Source: TMED27 sp963922705 (GTDB taxonomy: Bacteria; Pseudomonadota; Alphaproteobacteria; Micavibrionales; Micavibrionaceae). Taken from it: a stretch of DNA of 18,468 nt. The translations under genes were made by a program, and so were the position numbers. Position 1 is the first letter of the stretch, and every line of letters starts with the position of its first letter. The notes under the pieces are model-generated. The model saw only the letters and a list, made by a program, of their open reading frames with translations, did no database searches and was not told where the DNA came from. Below, piece after piece: positions 7,884-14,078 of the stretch. The stretch spans positions 1 to 18,468 of the forward strand of contig CAWUJS010000034.1 in the NCBI GenBank assembly GCA_963922705.1, in the 5' to 3' direction.

Positions 7884-8765
7884 ATGAGTGCATTACAAGA
7901 CGATCCTATTGAAAATATTATTATCCCCCGTACAGCAGATATCGGGAACTTCGAAGTGCATCGCGCATTGCCAAGCCGCGATAAGCAAATGGTGGGGCCG
8001 TTTATCTTCTGGGATCAGATGGGGCCGGGAGAGTTTTTAACCCATCAAGGCGTAGATGTGCGCCCCCATCCGCATATTGGCCTTTCCACCGTCACATATT
8101 TATTTTCCGGCTCTTTAGATCACAAAGATTCGCTTGGTTTTGATGAGCGGATTTTACCGGGAGATGTAAATGTCATGACGGCAGGCTCCGGGATTGTGCA
8201 CTCAGAACGCACAGGTCAAGATATCCGCCAAAACCCGTCAGAGCTTTTCGGGATTCAAAGCTGGCTGGCTTTGCCAAAAAGCCATGAAGAAACAAAACCG
8301 GCATTCTCTCATACAGGCAAAAAAGAGCTTCCTGTTCTGGAGCATGAAGGCATGAAAGCCCGTATCATTATGGGTGCATTATGGGGCAAGACCGCCCCTG
8401 TTAATACATTGACCGACACGCTTTATCTCGATGTAACGCTTGAAGAAAGCGGGGTTTTTGAGTTACCTGACGAAGTTGAAGAGCGCGGTATTTATGCATT
8501 GTCGGGAGATGTTGAAATTTCCGGCATTACCCACAAACCCAACCAGCTTTTGGTGTTCAGGCCGGGTGATAAGATAGCGATAAAAGCGCTTACACCCGTT
8601 CGTATGATGGTGCTGGGCGGCGCGGTTATGGATGGCCCGCGGCATATTTGGTGGAATTTTGTCTCATCAGACAAAGAGCGCATTGAGCAAGCCAAAGATG
8701 ATTGGCGCAATGGTAAATTTGCAACAGTTGACGGCGATCCTGAATTCATCCCTTTGCCGGGTTAA
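7884..8765 (+). CDS. Pirin-family protein (bicupin, YhhW-like)
   Basis: Cytoplasmic double-cupin protein of the pirin family. Bacterial YhhW has quercetin 2,3-dioxygenase activity in vitro; physiological roles vary and are often unknown. From the ATG at 7884 it has 293 residues. The N-terminal cupin has all four metal ligands of the family: His62 and His64 in RPHPHIG, and His106 and Glu108 in GSGIVHSE. The C-terminal part (about 175-285) is the second cupin and ends with the usual pirin C-terminal segment. An upstream in-frame ATG at 7869 would add five residues (MTRYF), but it lies inside the repeat arm and overlaps the nuclease stop. I prefer 7884 because relatives begin close to the RTADIGNFEVHRALP block. 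Neither start has a strong ribosome-binding site. The specific substrate cannot be told. Confidence 0.92.
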   Translation: MSALQDDPIENIIIPRTADIGNFEVHRALPSRDKQMVGPFIFWDQMGPGEFLTHQGVDVRPHPHIGLSTVTYLFSGSLDHKDSLGFDERILPGDVNVMTAGSGIVHSERTGQDIRQNPSELFGIQSWLALPKSHEETKPAFSHTGKKELPVLEHEGMKARIIMGALWGKTAPVNTLTDTLYLDVTLEESGVFELPDEVEERGIYALSGDVEISGITHKPNQLLVFRPGDKIAIKALTPVRMMVLGGAVMDGPRHIWWNFVSSDKERIEQAKDDWRNGKFATVDGDPEFIPLPG

Positions 8766-8774
8766 GAGCCACGC

Positions 8775-8803
8775 TTGACAATGGTTTTACCTGTGTTAAT
8801 GAT
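8775..8803 (+). promoter_or_regulatory. Possible sigma-70 promoter for infC
   Basis: A perfect -35 box TTGACA (8775-8780) is followed after 17 bases by AATGAT (8798-8803), a four-of-six -10 box, about 57 bases before the infC start codon. This would let infC be transcribed independently of the pirin gene. Confidence 0.45.
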
Positions 8804-8844
8804 TTCCAAACGAATACATATTAAGATAAATTAGCTTTAACAAT

Positions 8845-8862
8845 AAAGGAGATAAGCCAATC
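8845..8862 (+). promoter_or_regulatory. Ribosome-binding site and ATC start codon of infC
   Basis: AAAGGAGA at 8845-8852 is a strong ribosome-binding site placed ideally before ATC at 8860-8862. The frame has a stop at 8827-8829 and contains no ATG, GTG or TTG between it and 8860. The next standard start (GTG 8950) would delete the conserved RINENI segment. A rare AUC start agrees with the known self-regulation of IF3, which rejects non-standard start codons. Confidence 0.85.
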
Positions 8863-9414
8863 GCCAGACCTGATAATAACCCGCGTGCGCCGCGTAAAGA
8901 TAAAGGGCCACGTATCAATGAGAATATTACTGCGGATGAAATCCGTGTTGTGGGCGCTGATGGAGAGATGGCAGGGGTCATGTCCGTATCAGAAGGTGTA
9001 AAGCTCGCTGAAGATGCCGGTCTTGATCTGGTAGAAGTTTCCCCGAATGCCAAACCCCCTGTTTGTAAAATATTAGACTACGGCAAATATAAATACGAAC
9101 AGCAGAAAAAGGCATCAGAAGCTCGCAAAAAGCAAAAAACTGTCGATGTAAAAGAAGTTAAAATTCGCCCCGGCATTGAAGAGCATGATTATCAAGTCAA
9201 GCTGCGCAACACGCGACGTTTTCTCGAAAATGGTGATAAGGTCAAGGTGACTATGCGTTTTCGCGGTCGTGAAATGGCACACCAGAATATAGGGATGGAT
9301 GTGCTCAAACGCATGATCGAAGAAGTTGATGATGTCGGAAAGGTCGATTTACACCCCAAGCTTGAAGGTCGCCAAATGATTATGGTTCTTTCCGCTAATA
9401 GCTCTGCTAGCTAG
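8860..9414 (+). CDS. infC: Translation initiation factor IF-3
   Basis: IF-3 binds the 30S subunit, keeps it apart from 50S and checks the start codon and initiator tRNA. From the ATC at 8860 the protein has 184 residues, the usual length. A basic start (ARPDNNPRAPRKDKGPRINE) leads into the N-terminal domain with EAGLDLVEVSPNAKPPVCK and LDYGKYKYEQQKKA; then comes the Lys-rich linker and the C-terminal domain with VKEVKIRPGIEEHDY and VKVTMRFRGREMAH. The rare start codon is expected to give feedback control: excess IF3 lowers its own translation, as with AUU in Escherichia coli. The usual followers rpmI and rplT are absent; instead a gene on the opposite strand converges 15 bases beyond the stop. 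Confidence 0.97.
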   Translation: MARPDNNPRAPRKDKGPRINENITADEIRVVGADGEMAGVMSVSEGVKLAEDAGLDLVEVSPNAKPPVCKILDYGKYKYEQQKKASEARKKQKTVDVKEVKIRPGIEEHDYQVKLRNTRRFLENGDKVKVTMRFRGREMAHQNIGMDVLKRMIEEVDDVGKVDLHPKLEGRQMIMVLSANSSAS

Positions 9415-9429
9415 CTCCAGATTCCAGCC

Positions 9430-10320
9430 TCACACCTCATTAGTTTTGCTTATATTTTCGCGATAAATGATAAACAGGCTAGAGGCAACGATAATTGCAC
9501 CACCAAGGAAAACCGGCCAGCCGGGAATATATTGCCAAATAATAATGTCAAACCCGGTTGCCCAGATCAGGCTTGTATAATTCAGCGGTGCAACCAGGGA
9601 TGCCTGTGCATGCCTGTACGCGTTTGTAAGGCATAATTGGGCGCAGCCTCCTGAAAGTCCAAGAAGTAAGAATAAACCAAATTCTGCGCTATTTTGAATA
9701 GGTGCAGCGACAAAGGGCATAAAGAATATCCCCGGTATAATGACACCGGCTAAAATAAAATAAAATGTCACAGTAAAAGAGTTTTCCGTTTTTAAATATC
9801 GCAATGTGGTATGGATTAAAGAGTGCGAAGTTGCAGCACACAGCCCAAGAATAACCCCTAGCGGGTTAACTGCACCTGTCGGCGCAGCCATAAGCACAAC
9901 ACCGCCAATGCCAATGACAATCGCCATTGCACGGTAAACACCAACATGTTCTTTGAGGATAAAATGTGCAATAATTGGTGTGATAATACTGGATGCAAAT
10001 AATAAAACCGTTGCATCCGCCATGGGAAGCTCCGCAAAAGTGCCATAAGTTATGATCAGGCTTATGCTGCCTATGATTGCACGAAATGCGACAGCATATG
10101 GCTTTTTGGTTTTAAAAAGCGCTGGCTGCTTTTTCAATGCCATGTAGCCAAGCAAAGGCACAATAAATATTGCATTTCTATAGAAAGCGATTTCCGCCAC
10201 GTGATGCGTGTTCGATAAAAACTTGGCGATAGCACTCATGACCGAAAACAGGAAAAATGCTATTAGAGCAAGCATTATGCCTTTCAATAAATGTTCTTGA
10301 TGTGGTTCTACTGTTTTCAT
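9430..10320 (-). CDS. EamA/DMT-superfamily membrane transporter
   Basis: A 296-residue integral inner-membrane protein of the drug/metabolite transporter superfamily, with about ten membrane segments formed by two EamA repeats. Visible family traits are the first-helix stretch FFLFSVMSAIAKFLS followed by IAFYRNAIFIVPL, the SISLIITYGTFAELPMADATVL block that ends the first repeat region, and the second-repeat SLVAPLNYTSLIWATGFD. The start ATG at 10318-10320 has AGGA seven bases upstream. The substrate is unknown: relatives export amino acids, their analogues or other metabolites. The position after ilvC on the same strand could suggest a branched-chain amino acid link, but a terminator separates them, so I give that little weight. 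Confidence 0.9.
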   Translation of the reverse strand: MKTVEPHQEHLLKGIMLALIAFFLFSVMSAIAKFLSNTHHVAEIAFYRNAIFIVPLLGYMALKKQPALFKTKKPYAVAFRAIIGSISLIITYGTFAELPMADATVLLFASSIITPIIAHFILKEHVGVYRAMAIVIGIGGVVLMAAPTGAVNPLGVILGLCAATSHSLIHTTLRYLKTENSFTVTFYFILAGVIIPGIFFMPFVAAPIQNSAEFGLFLLLGLSGGCAQLCLTNAYRHAQASLVAPLNYTSLIWATGFDIIIWQYIPGWPVFLGGAIIVASSLFIIYRENISKTNEV

Positions 10321-10339
10321 TTTTTATCCTGACTTGCAT

Positions 10340-10371
10340 AAAAAAAGAGCTGCGATTAATCATCACAGCCC
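10340..10371 (-). terminator. Rho-independent terminator downstream of ilvC
   Basis: On the minus strand a ten-base-pair stem (10362-10371 with 10347-10356, two G-U pairs), a five-base loop and then seven U. It ends transcripts coming from ilvC after they cross the repeat at 10391-10515, and lies 20 bases before the transporter start. T residues on the other side (10372-10376) could allow weaker use in the opposite direction. Confidence 0.85.
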
Positions 10372-10390
10372 TTTTTAAACTATTTTAACC

Positions 10391-10515
10391 GTCATCCCCG
10401 CGGCTGAGCGAAGCGAGGCTTAGACGGCGGGGATCCTTTGATGTCAAAGTGCGTTGCATTTTGTACTTATGGATACCGTTTGTGCGAACACCTGTCGGTG
10501 TGCCAACGGGATGAC
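10391..10515. repeat. Large family A palindromic repeat between ilvC and its terminator
   Basis: A 125-base element beginning GTCATCCCCGCGG and ending CCAACGGGATGAC. It holds at least two hairpins: CCCGC against GCGGG in the left half, and GTTTGTGCGAACACC against GGTGTGCCAAC in the right half, with GGATCC and GGATACC facing each other in the middle. It fills most of the gap after ilvC and would form a structured 3' end on the ilvC mRNA. Confidence 0.75.
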
Positions 10516-10527
10516 CGCTGCGCGGTC
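10513..10527. other. Short hairpin at the ilvC stop
   Basis: GACCGC-TGC-GCGGTC, a six-base-pair stem with a three-base loop, overlaps the ilvC stop codon (10526-10528) and the end of the adjoining repeat. No T run follows in either direction, so it is unlikely to be a terminator by itself. Confidence 0.5.
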
Positions 10528-11599
10528 AGTTCTTGTCCTTATCCACAAGCTTGTTCTTGCCAATCCATGGCATCATACCGCGCAGTTTTGCACCTGTTTC
10601 TTCAATCGGGTGCTTTGCTTCTGATTCGCGGATTTCAACAAGGCGTGAAAGCCCTTCTTTGTTACCGCCCATAAATTCTTCTACAAATTTACCGGATTGA
10701 ATATCAGCCAAAATACGTTTCATTTCTGCTTTTGTCTCATCCGTTATCACGCGAGGGCCGGACACGTAGTCACCGAATTCTGCGGTATTGGAAATGGAAT
10801 AGCGCATATTCGCTAACCCGCCTTCATAGAGAAGATCTACGATCAGTTTAAGCTCATGCAAACACTCAAAATATGCCATTTCTGGCGGATAACCTGCTTC
10901 GACGAGTGTTTCATAGCCTGCCTTAATCAACTCAGATGTACCGCCGCATAGAACAGCCTGTTCACCAAAGAGATCAGTTTCACATTCGTCCTTGAATGTC
11001 GTCTCAATGATCCCGGAGCGACCACCGCCAACAGCAGAAGCATATGATAGCGCAAGCTCTTTTGCTGTACCGGAAGCATCTTGCGCAACTGCGATTAAGC
11101 ATGGAACGCCGCCGCCTTTTTGATATTCACCGCGTACCGTGTGACCTGGGCCTTTTGGGGCAACCATAATCACATCAAGATCTGCGCGTGGTTTAATCAG
11201 GCCAAAATGAATATTAAGACCATGCGCAAACATTAATGTTGCGCCTTCCTTAAGGTTAGCCTCAAGCTCATCACGGTAAAGATCAGCCTGATGCTCATCA
11301 GGTGTTAAAATCATAACCACATCAGCTTCGGCTGCCGCTTGCGCAGGTGGAAGTACGGTAAACCCTGCTGCCTCTGCTTTTGGTGCAGAGGATGAACCGT
11401 CACGAAGCCCGATAATAACGTCAGAAACACCGCTATCCTTAATGTTCTGTGCGTGTGCGTGGCCTTGTGAGCCATAACCGATAATAGCAACTTTTTTAGC
11501 TTTAATAAGCTCTATGTCACAATCTTTGTCGTAGTAAACATTCAAAGATGTTGTGTTTTCCGGGATGTTGTTCGGGTCAATTGCTTCTGCTTGCGCCAT
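10526..11599 (-). CDS. ilvC: Ketol-acid reductoisomerase
   Basis: NADPH- and magnesium-dependent enzyme of valine, isoleucine and leucine synthesis. It isomerises and reduces acetolactate and acetohydroxybutyrate to dihydroxy acids. The 357 residues form a class I (short) enzyme. The Rossmann domain has GYGSQGHAHAQN at 41-52. The C-terminal knotted helical domain carries the metal ligands in KDECETDLFGEQAVLCGG and in CHELKLIVDLLYEGG. The sequence before the conserved VYYDKDCDIELIKAKK is about 20 residues longer than in most class I enzymes. That extension is supported by GAGGA ten bases before the chosen ATG, though a shorter form cannot be excluded. It is transcribed alone, away from the orphan-gene islet, and ends at the terminator near 10340. 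Confidence 0.98.
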   Translation of the reverse strand: MAQAEAIDPNNIPENTTSLNVYYDKDCDIELIKAKKVAIIGYGSQGHAHAQNIKDSGVSDVIIGLRDGSSSAPKAEAAGFTVLPPAQAAAEADVVMILTPDEHQADLYRDELEANLKEGATLMFAHGLNIHFGLIKPRADLDVIMVAPKGPGHTVRGEYQKGGGVPCLIAVAQDASGTAKELALSYASAVGGGRSGIIETTFKDECETDLFGEQAVLCGGTSELIKAGYETLVEAGYPPEMAYFECLHELKLIVDLLYEGGLANMRYSISNTAEFGDYVSGPRVITDETKAEMKRILADIQSGKFVEEFMGGNKEGLSRLVEIRESEAKHPIEETGAKLRGMMPWIGKNKLVDKDKN

Positions 11600-11721
11600 T
11601 TTTAGCGATTCCTCTTCATTTTTGTTCTTAACTTTAAGGCACTAAACAGGGTTTTTTATCAGGAATCAAGGAAGAATTGCTGCAAATCAGGGTATTTACG
11701 GATTTGGTTTATAATCTGGCG

Positions 11722-11733
11722 TATCTATAGATA
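11722..11733. promoter_or_regulatory. Perfect 12-base palindrome between divergent genes
   Basis: TATCTATAGATA is its own reverse complement and lies about midway between the ilvC start (11599) and the orphan gene at 11834. It could be an operator for either gene. An AT-rich palindrome of this size can arise by chance, so the regulatory reading is weak. Confidence 0.3.
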
Positions 11734-11774
11734 GTTGCCAATCTATTTAATGAACTATTTTTTTCATAAGAAAG

Positions 11775-11803
11775 TTGACACATTAGTTCCTGTTAAATAT
11801 TAT
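11775..11803 (+). promoter_or_regulatory. Strong sigma-70 promoter before the orphan gene
   Basis: A perfect TTGACA (11775-11780), a 17-base spacer and TATTAT (11798-11803, five of six) lie 30 bases before the ATG of the unknown 123-residue protein. With AAGGA just before the start codon, this suggests efficient expression. Confidence 0.75.
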
Positions 11804-11833
11804 GGTTTTTTTAGTTTTAAAAGGAAATAAATT

Positions 11834-12205
11834 ATGCTGAAAACACAAATGCAAAAAGCAACAGGGGCAGTGCAAAATATGCTGCAAAATATAAGTGGCG
11901 GGCAGTCAGAATGGAAACCAAAAAGTTTTTCACCTGAAACCCGAGAACTTGTCATACAAAAAAATGGGCAAGAGATCACAATATCTGCAGATGATGTGCT
12001 TCAAGAGAGCAATAGGCGCCATTTCAAACGCTCGCTGAAAATGACTTCTAATGGTCTTTTTTTAAGTAGCATGACCGACGAAGAGTTTGCTGATATTGCA
12101 GATGCAGCGACATTAAAAGAAGAATGGCACGCTGACGCCCAATATGTCCAAAATACTAAAGAAAGTGATGCTCTTGTTTCTGGTTTAGCGCTTGAAGAGG
12201 TTTGA
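11834..12205 (+). CDS. Hypothetical protein, 123 residues, no recognised family
   Basis: I do not recognise this protein. It is 123 residues, soluble-looking, with no signal peptide and no membrane segment. Residues 1-22 form a polar amphipathic helix rich in Gln and Met. Residues 30-55 look like a short beta region (RELVIQKNGQEITISADD). The rest is mostly helical and acidic toward the end, finishing VSGLALEEV. A strong promoter and an AAGGA ribosome-binding site (11821-11825) argue that it is a real gene. It stands in an AT-rich stretch between two housekeeping genes, and a second promoter-like sequence follows directly after its stop, so it seems to be its own transcription unit. Function cannot be assigned. 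Confidence 0.7.
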   Translation: MLKTQMQKATGAVQNMLQNISGGQSEWKPKSFSPETRELVIQKNGQEITISADDVLQESNRRHFKRSLKMTSNGLFLSSMTDEEFADIADAATLKEEWHADAQYVQNTKESDALVSGLALEEV

Positions 12206-12219
12206 TTTTTTATAAAAAC

Positions 12220-12246
12220 TTGACATACTGTATTTTTTAATATACT
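12220..12246 (+). promoter_or_regulatory. Possible promoter for the small broken gene
   Basis: TTGACA at 12220-12225 is followed by TATACT at 12241-12246. The 15-base spacer is short; TACTTT at 12243-12248 would give 17 but is a poorer box. It lies just before the small reading frame at 12283. Confidence 0.4.
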
Positions 12247-12282
12247 TTCCGCTATATTTTAAATCGCCAGAAAGTCAGTTTT

Positions 12283-12478
12283 ATGAATAAAAGAGACTTA
12301 GACCTTGCAAATCAATGGGCAGAACATATTGATCCTACTGTAAATGATTGGCACATATCTTCGATAAATGGCGACCATACCGTATGCCGAGAAAATTGTC
12401 GATGGTGCAATTGACATTGAATATCAGCATGCAATGTCTAGTCTAAGAGCTGAAGTGGGTGAATTTAGAAACTCTTAA
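12283..12478 (+). pseudogene. Small hypothetical gene, probably frameshifted
   Basis: Two short overlapping frames lie here. The first, 12283-12414, encodes 43 residues beginning MNKRDLDLANQWAEHIDP. The second, 12368-12478, is shifted by one base and encodes 36 residues including IPYAEKIVDGAIDIEYQHAM. Both read like protein, and the first ends in a Cys-rich stretch (CRENCRWCN) that looks like out-of-frame sequence. A single insertion or deletion between 12368 and 12414 would join them into one protein of about 65 residues. A promoter-like sequence stands upstream. I recognise no family. Alternatives are two real small overlapping genes or a sequencing error. The surrounding gap between the neighbouring orphan genes (12206-12541) holds nothing else I can support. 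Confidence 0.4.
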
Positions 12479-12541
12479 GCTTTCCAAATTTTACAGTTTT
12501 TATGAAATTTCAATTGATAATCAATAATATTAAGGAATAAG

Positions 12542-12994
12542 ATGGTTTTTAAAAACGCTAAAGAATTTTTTTCACGGCTTGTCGATCCGAATCCATATTG
12601 GGCGGTATCGGAACAGTCAGATGACATCGATGCAGTAACCATACGGCGCTTTGATGTAAATGTAGACGTAAATGTATTTTTTGACGTAAATGAAGACGTA
12701 AATGTATTTGAGGAAATAACAGATGTTCCTACGGCTGATGTTATGCAGGCATGGTATGCTACCCAAAATGAAGCAGACCCTCCAACCAGTGAAAAAGGTA
12801 AAAGAGTCTACGAAGCTATGCTGAAAATGGATAAAATGCTGGCAATCAATATTGTCAGTATTGCAGGTGAAGTCAGTGATAGGCACAATGACTTGCGCAA
12901 CCAAACTGGTGTCATTGAGAAGCAAGACTTTTCAGGCGTCATAAGCGTGGAGTGTCACGAAATATATGATGGACAGAAACGCATTGAACCTTAA
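12542..12994 (+). CDS. Hypothetical protein with a duplicated DVNxDVNVF repeat
   Basis: A 150-residue protein of no recognised family. AAGGA at 12532-12536 gives it a good start. No signal peptide or membrane segment is visible. Residues 37-56 are two ten-residue repeats (FDVNVDVNVF, FDVNEDVNVF) caused by a tandem duplication in the DNA. The region after the repeat is mostly helical, with KGKRVYEAMLKMDKML and SIAGEVSDRHNDL. The repeat is rich in Asp, Asn and Val and could form beta strands or bind calcium, but no known motif fits exactly. Its last 29 bases overlap the start of nagZ in another frame, so translation of nagZ may depend partly on it. Codon use and composition are more AT-rich than in nagZ. 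Confidence 0.65.
   Translation: MVFKNAKEFFSRLVDPNPYWAVSEQSDDIDAVTIRRFDVNVDVNVFFDVNEDVNVFEEITDVPTADVMQAWYATQNEADPPTSEKGKRVYEAMLKMDKMLAINIVSIAGEVSDRHNDLRNQTGVIEKQDFSGVISVECHEIYDGQKRIEP
12650..12709 (+). repeat. 30-base tandem duplication inside the orphan gene
   Basis: Bases 12650-12679 and 12680-12709 are direct copies matching at 28 of 30 positions. Each copy itself contains two near copies of GACGTAAATG. The unit length is a multiple of three, so the frame is kept and the protein gains ten residues per copy. Confidence 0.85.
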
Positions 12995-13970
12995 ACACAC
13001 AAAAGCGGTTATCTTTTCCGTTGAAGGCACAAGCCTTTCCGATCAAGAGCGCGGCTTTTTTGCTGAAAGTGCGCCGCTGGGCTTTATCCTATTTTCCCGT
13101 AATTGTGAAACCCCGCAGCAGCTTTATGCGCTGATATCCTCCCTTAAGGAAGCCGTTGGTTGGGATTGCCCGATTTTGATCGATCAGGAGGGGGGGCGCG
13201 TGCAGCGTCTAAAACCGCCTTTATGGCGTGATTATCCTGCGATGAAAACATTCGGTGACCGCGCCGCAGATGATATGGATGGCGCACTCGAAGATTTGCG
13301 CTATGTGATTTTACAACTCGCCGAGGAATTATCAGCGGGCGGCGTGAATGTCAATTGTGCGCCCGTTCTGGATGTCCTGACCACGGCAACACATGATGCA
13401 ATCGGGGATCGGGCTTTTTCCGATGATCCCGATATTGTCTCGCGTTTAGGATTGTCTGTTTGCCGGACATTGCTCTCCGCAGGAATAACACCTGTGATCA
13501 AACATCTGCCGGGGCAGGGGCGTGCAAAAACAGACTCCCACAAAGACTTGCCTCGCATTAACGCATCCCGCGCAGAGCTTAATGCGACAGACTTCAAACC
13601 ATTCAAAGATATCGTTAACTCGGATATCGCGGATCATGTCTGGGGCATGGCGTCGCATATTATCTATGAGGATATTGATCCCGATTTACCGTCTTCTGCG
13701 TCCCCGACAATTATCAATGATATCATTCGCGGCGATATCGGTTTTAACGGGCTTTTGCTGTCCGATGATCTCGATATGGATGCTTTATCGCATTTGGGCG
13801 ATATTGCAGCGCGAAGTGCGGCTGTTATCGAGGCGGGATGCGATGCATCGCTTTATTGCTGGGCAGATATGAAAGTGATGGAGGCAATCGCCGAATCTGT
13901 GCCTAACTTGTCCTTAAAGGCGCAAGAATCATTGCAAGAATCATTAAACTTATCCAAGAATGAATCATAA
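12966..13970 (+). CDS. nagZ: Beta-N-acetylhexosaminidase of wall recycling
   Basis: Glycoside hydrolase family 3 enzyme that removes N-acetylglucosamine from anhydromuropeptides in the cytoplasm during peptidoglycan recycling; it can influence AmpC beta-lactamase induction in species that have that circuit. The 334 residues are typical. Signature regions: IDQEGGRVQR at 72-81, GDRAFSDDP at 147-155, KHLPGQGRAKTDSH at 179-192 with the catalytic Asp190/His192 pair, and LLSDDLDM with nucleophile Asp267. The start may be ATG 12966 or 12969; the conserved part begins near residue 14. It overlaps the preceding orphan gene by 29 bases and has a weak ribosome-binding site. In alphaproteobacteria nagZ commonly precedes scpA, as here. 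The C-terminus carries a small duplication, QESLQESLN. Confidence 0.96.
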   Translation: MMDRNALNLKHTKAVIFSVEGTSLSDQERGFFAESAPLGFILFSRNCETPQQLYALISSLKEAVGWDCPILIDQEGGRVQRLKPPLWRDYPAMKTFGDRAADDMDGALEDLRYVILQLAEELSAGGVNVNCAPVLDVLTTATHDAIGDRAFSDDPDIVSRLGLSVCRTLLSAGITPVIKHLPGQGRAKTDSHKDLPRINASRAELNATDFKPFKDIVNSDIADHVWGMASHIIYEDIDPDLPSSASPTIINDIIRGDIGFNGLLLSDDLDMDALSHLGDIAARSAAVIEAGCDASLYCWADMKVMEAIAESVPNLSLKAQESLQESLNLSKNES

Positions 13971-13980
13971 TCATTTTTAA

Positions 13981-14055
13981 ACGCGGAGCTTCAGAGTTAC
14001 AGAGTTTTTTATCATACAAAAATCATTCAGACTCCTTATCTCTGAAACTCCGCGT
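13981..14055. repeat. Family C inverted repeat between nagZ and scpA
   Basis: ACGCGGAGCTTCAGAG (13981-13996) pairs with CTCTGAAACTCCGCGT (14040-14055) at 15 of 16 positions, with a loop of 43 bases. The sequence differs from the two GTCAT families. It lies 10 bases after the nagZ stop and 23 before the scpA start. No T run follows, so it is not a normal terminator. Confidence 0.82.
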
Positions 14056-14078
14056 AAAATATTTTATGATGATGCTTT

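Noticed and set aside
107..10547. Three perfect DnaA-box sequences (TTATCCACA or its complement) at 107-115, 1042-1050 and 10539-10547
   Set aside because: They are scattered, two lie inside coding sequence, and there is no cluster or AT-rich unwinding region, so an origin is not supported.
12617..12925. Minus-strand frame of about 100 codons opposite the 150-residue orphan gene
   Set aside because: It is rich in Tyr, Ile and Lys because it reads the tandem repeat backwards; the plus-strand gene has a good ribosome-binding site and this one has none.
13981..14055. Inverted repeat read as the nagZ terminator
   Set aside because: The loop is 43 bases and no T run follows the stem; the following genes are probably co-transcribed.
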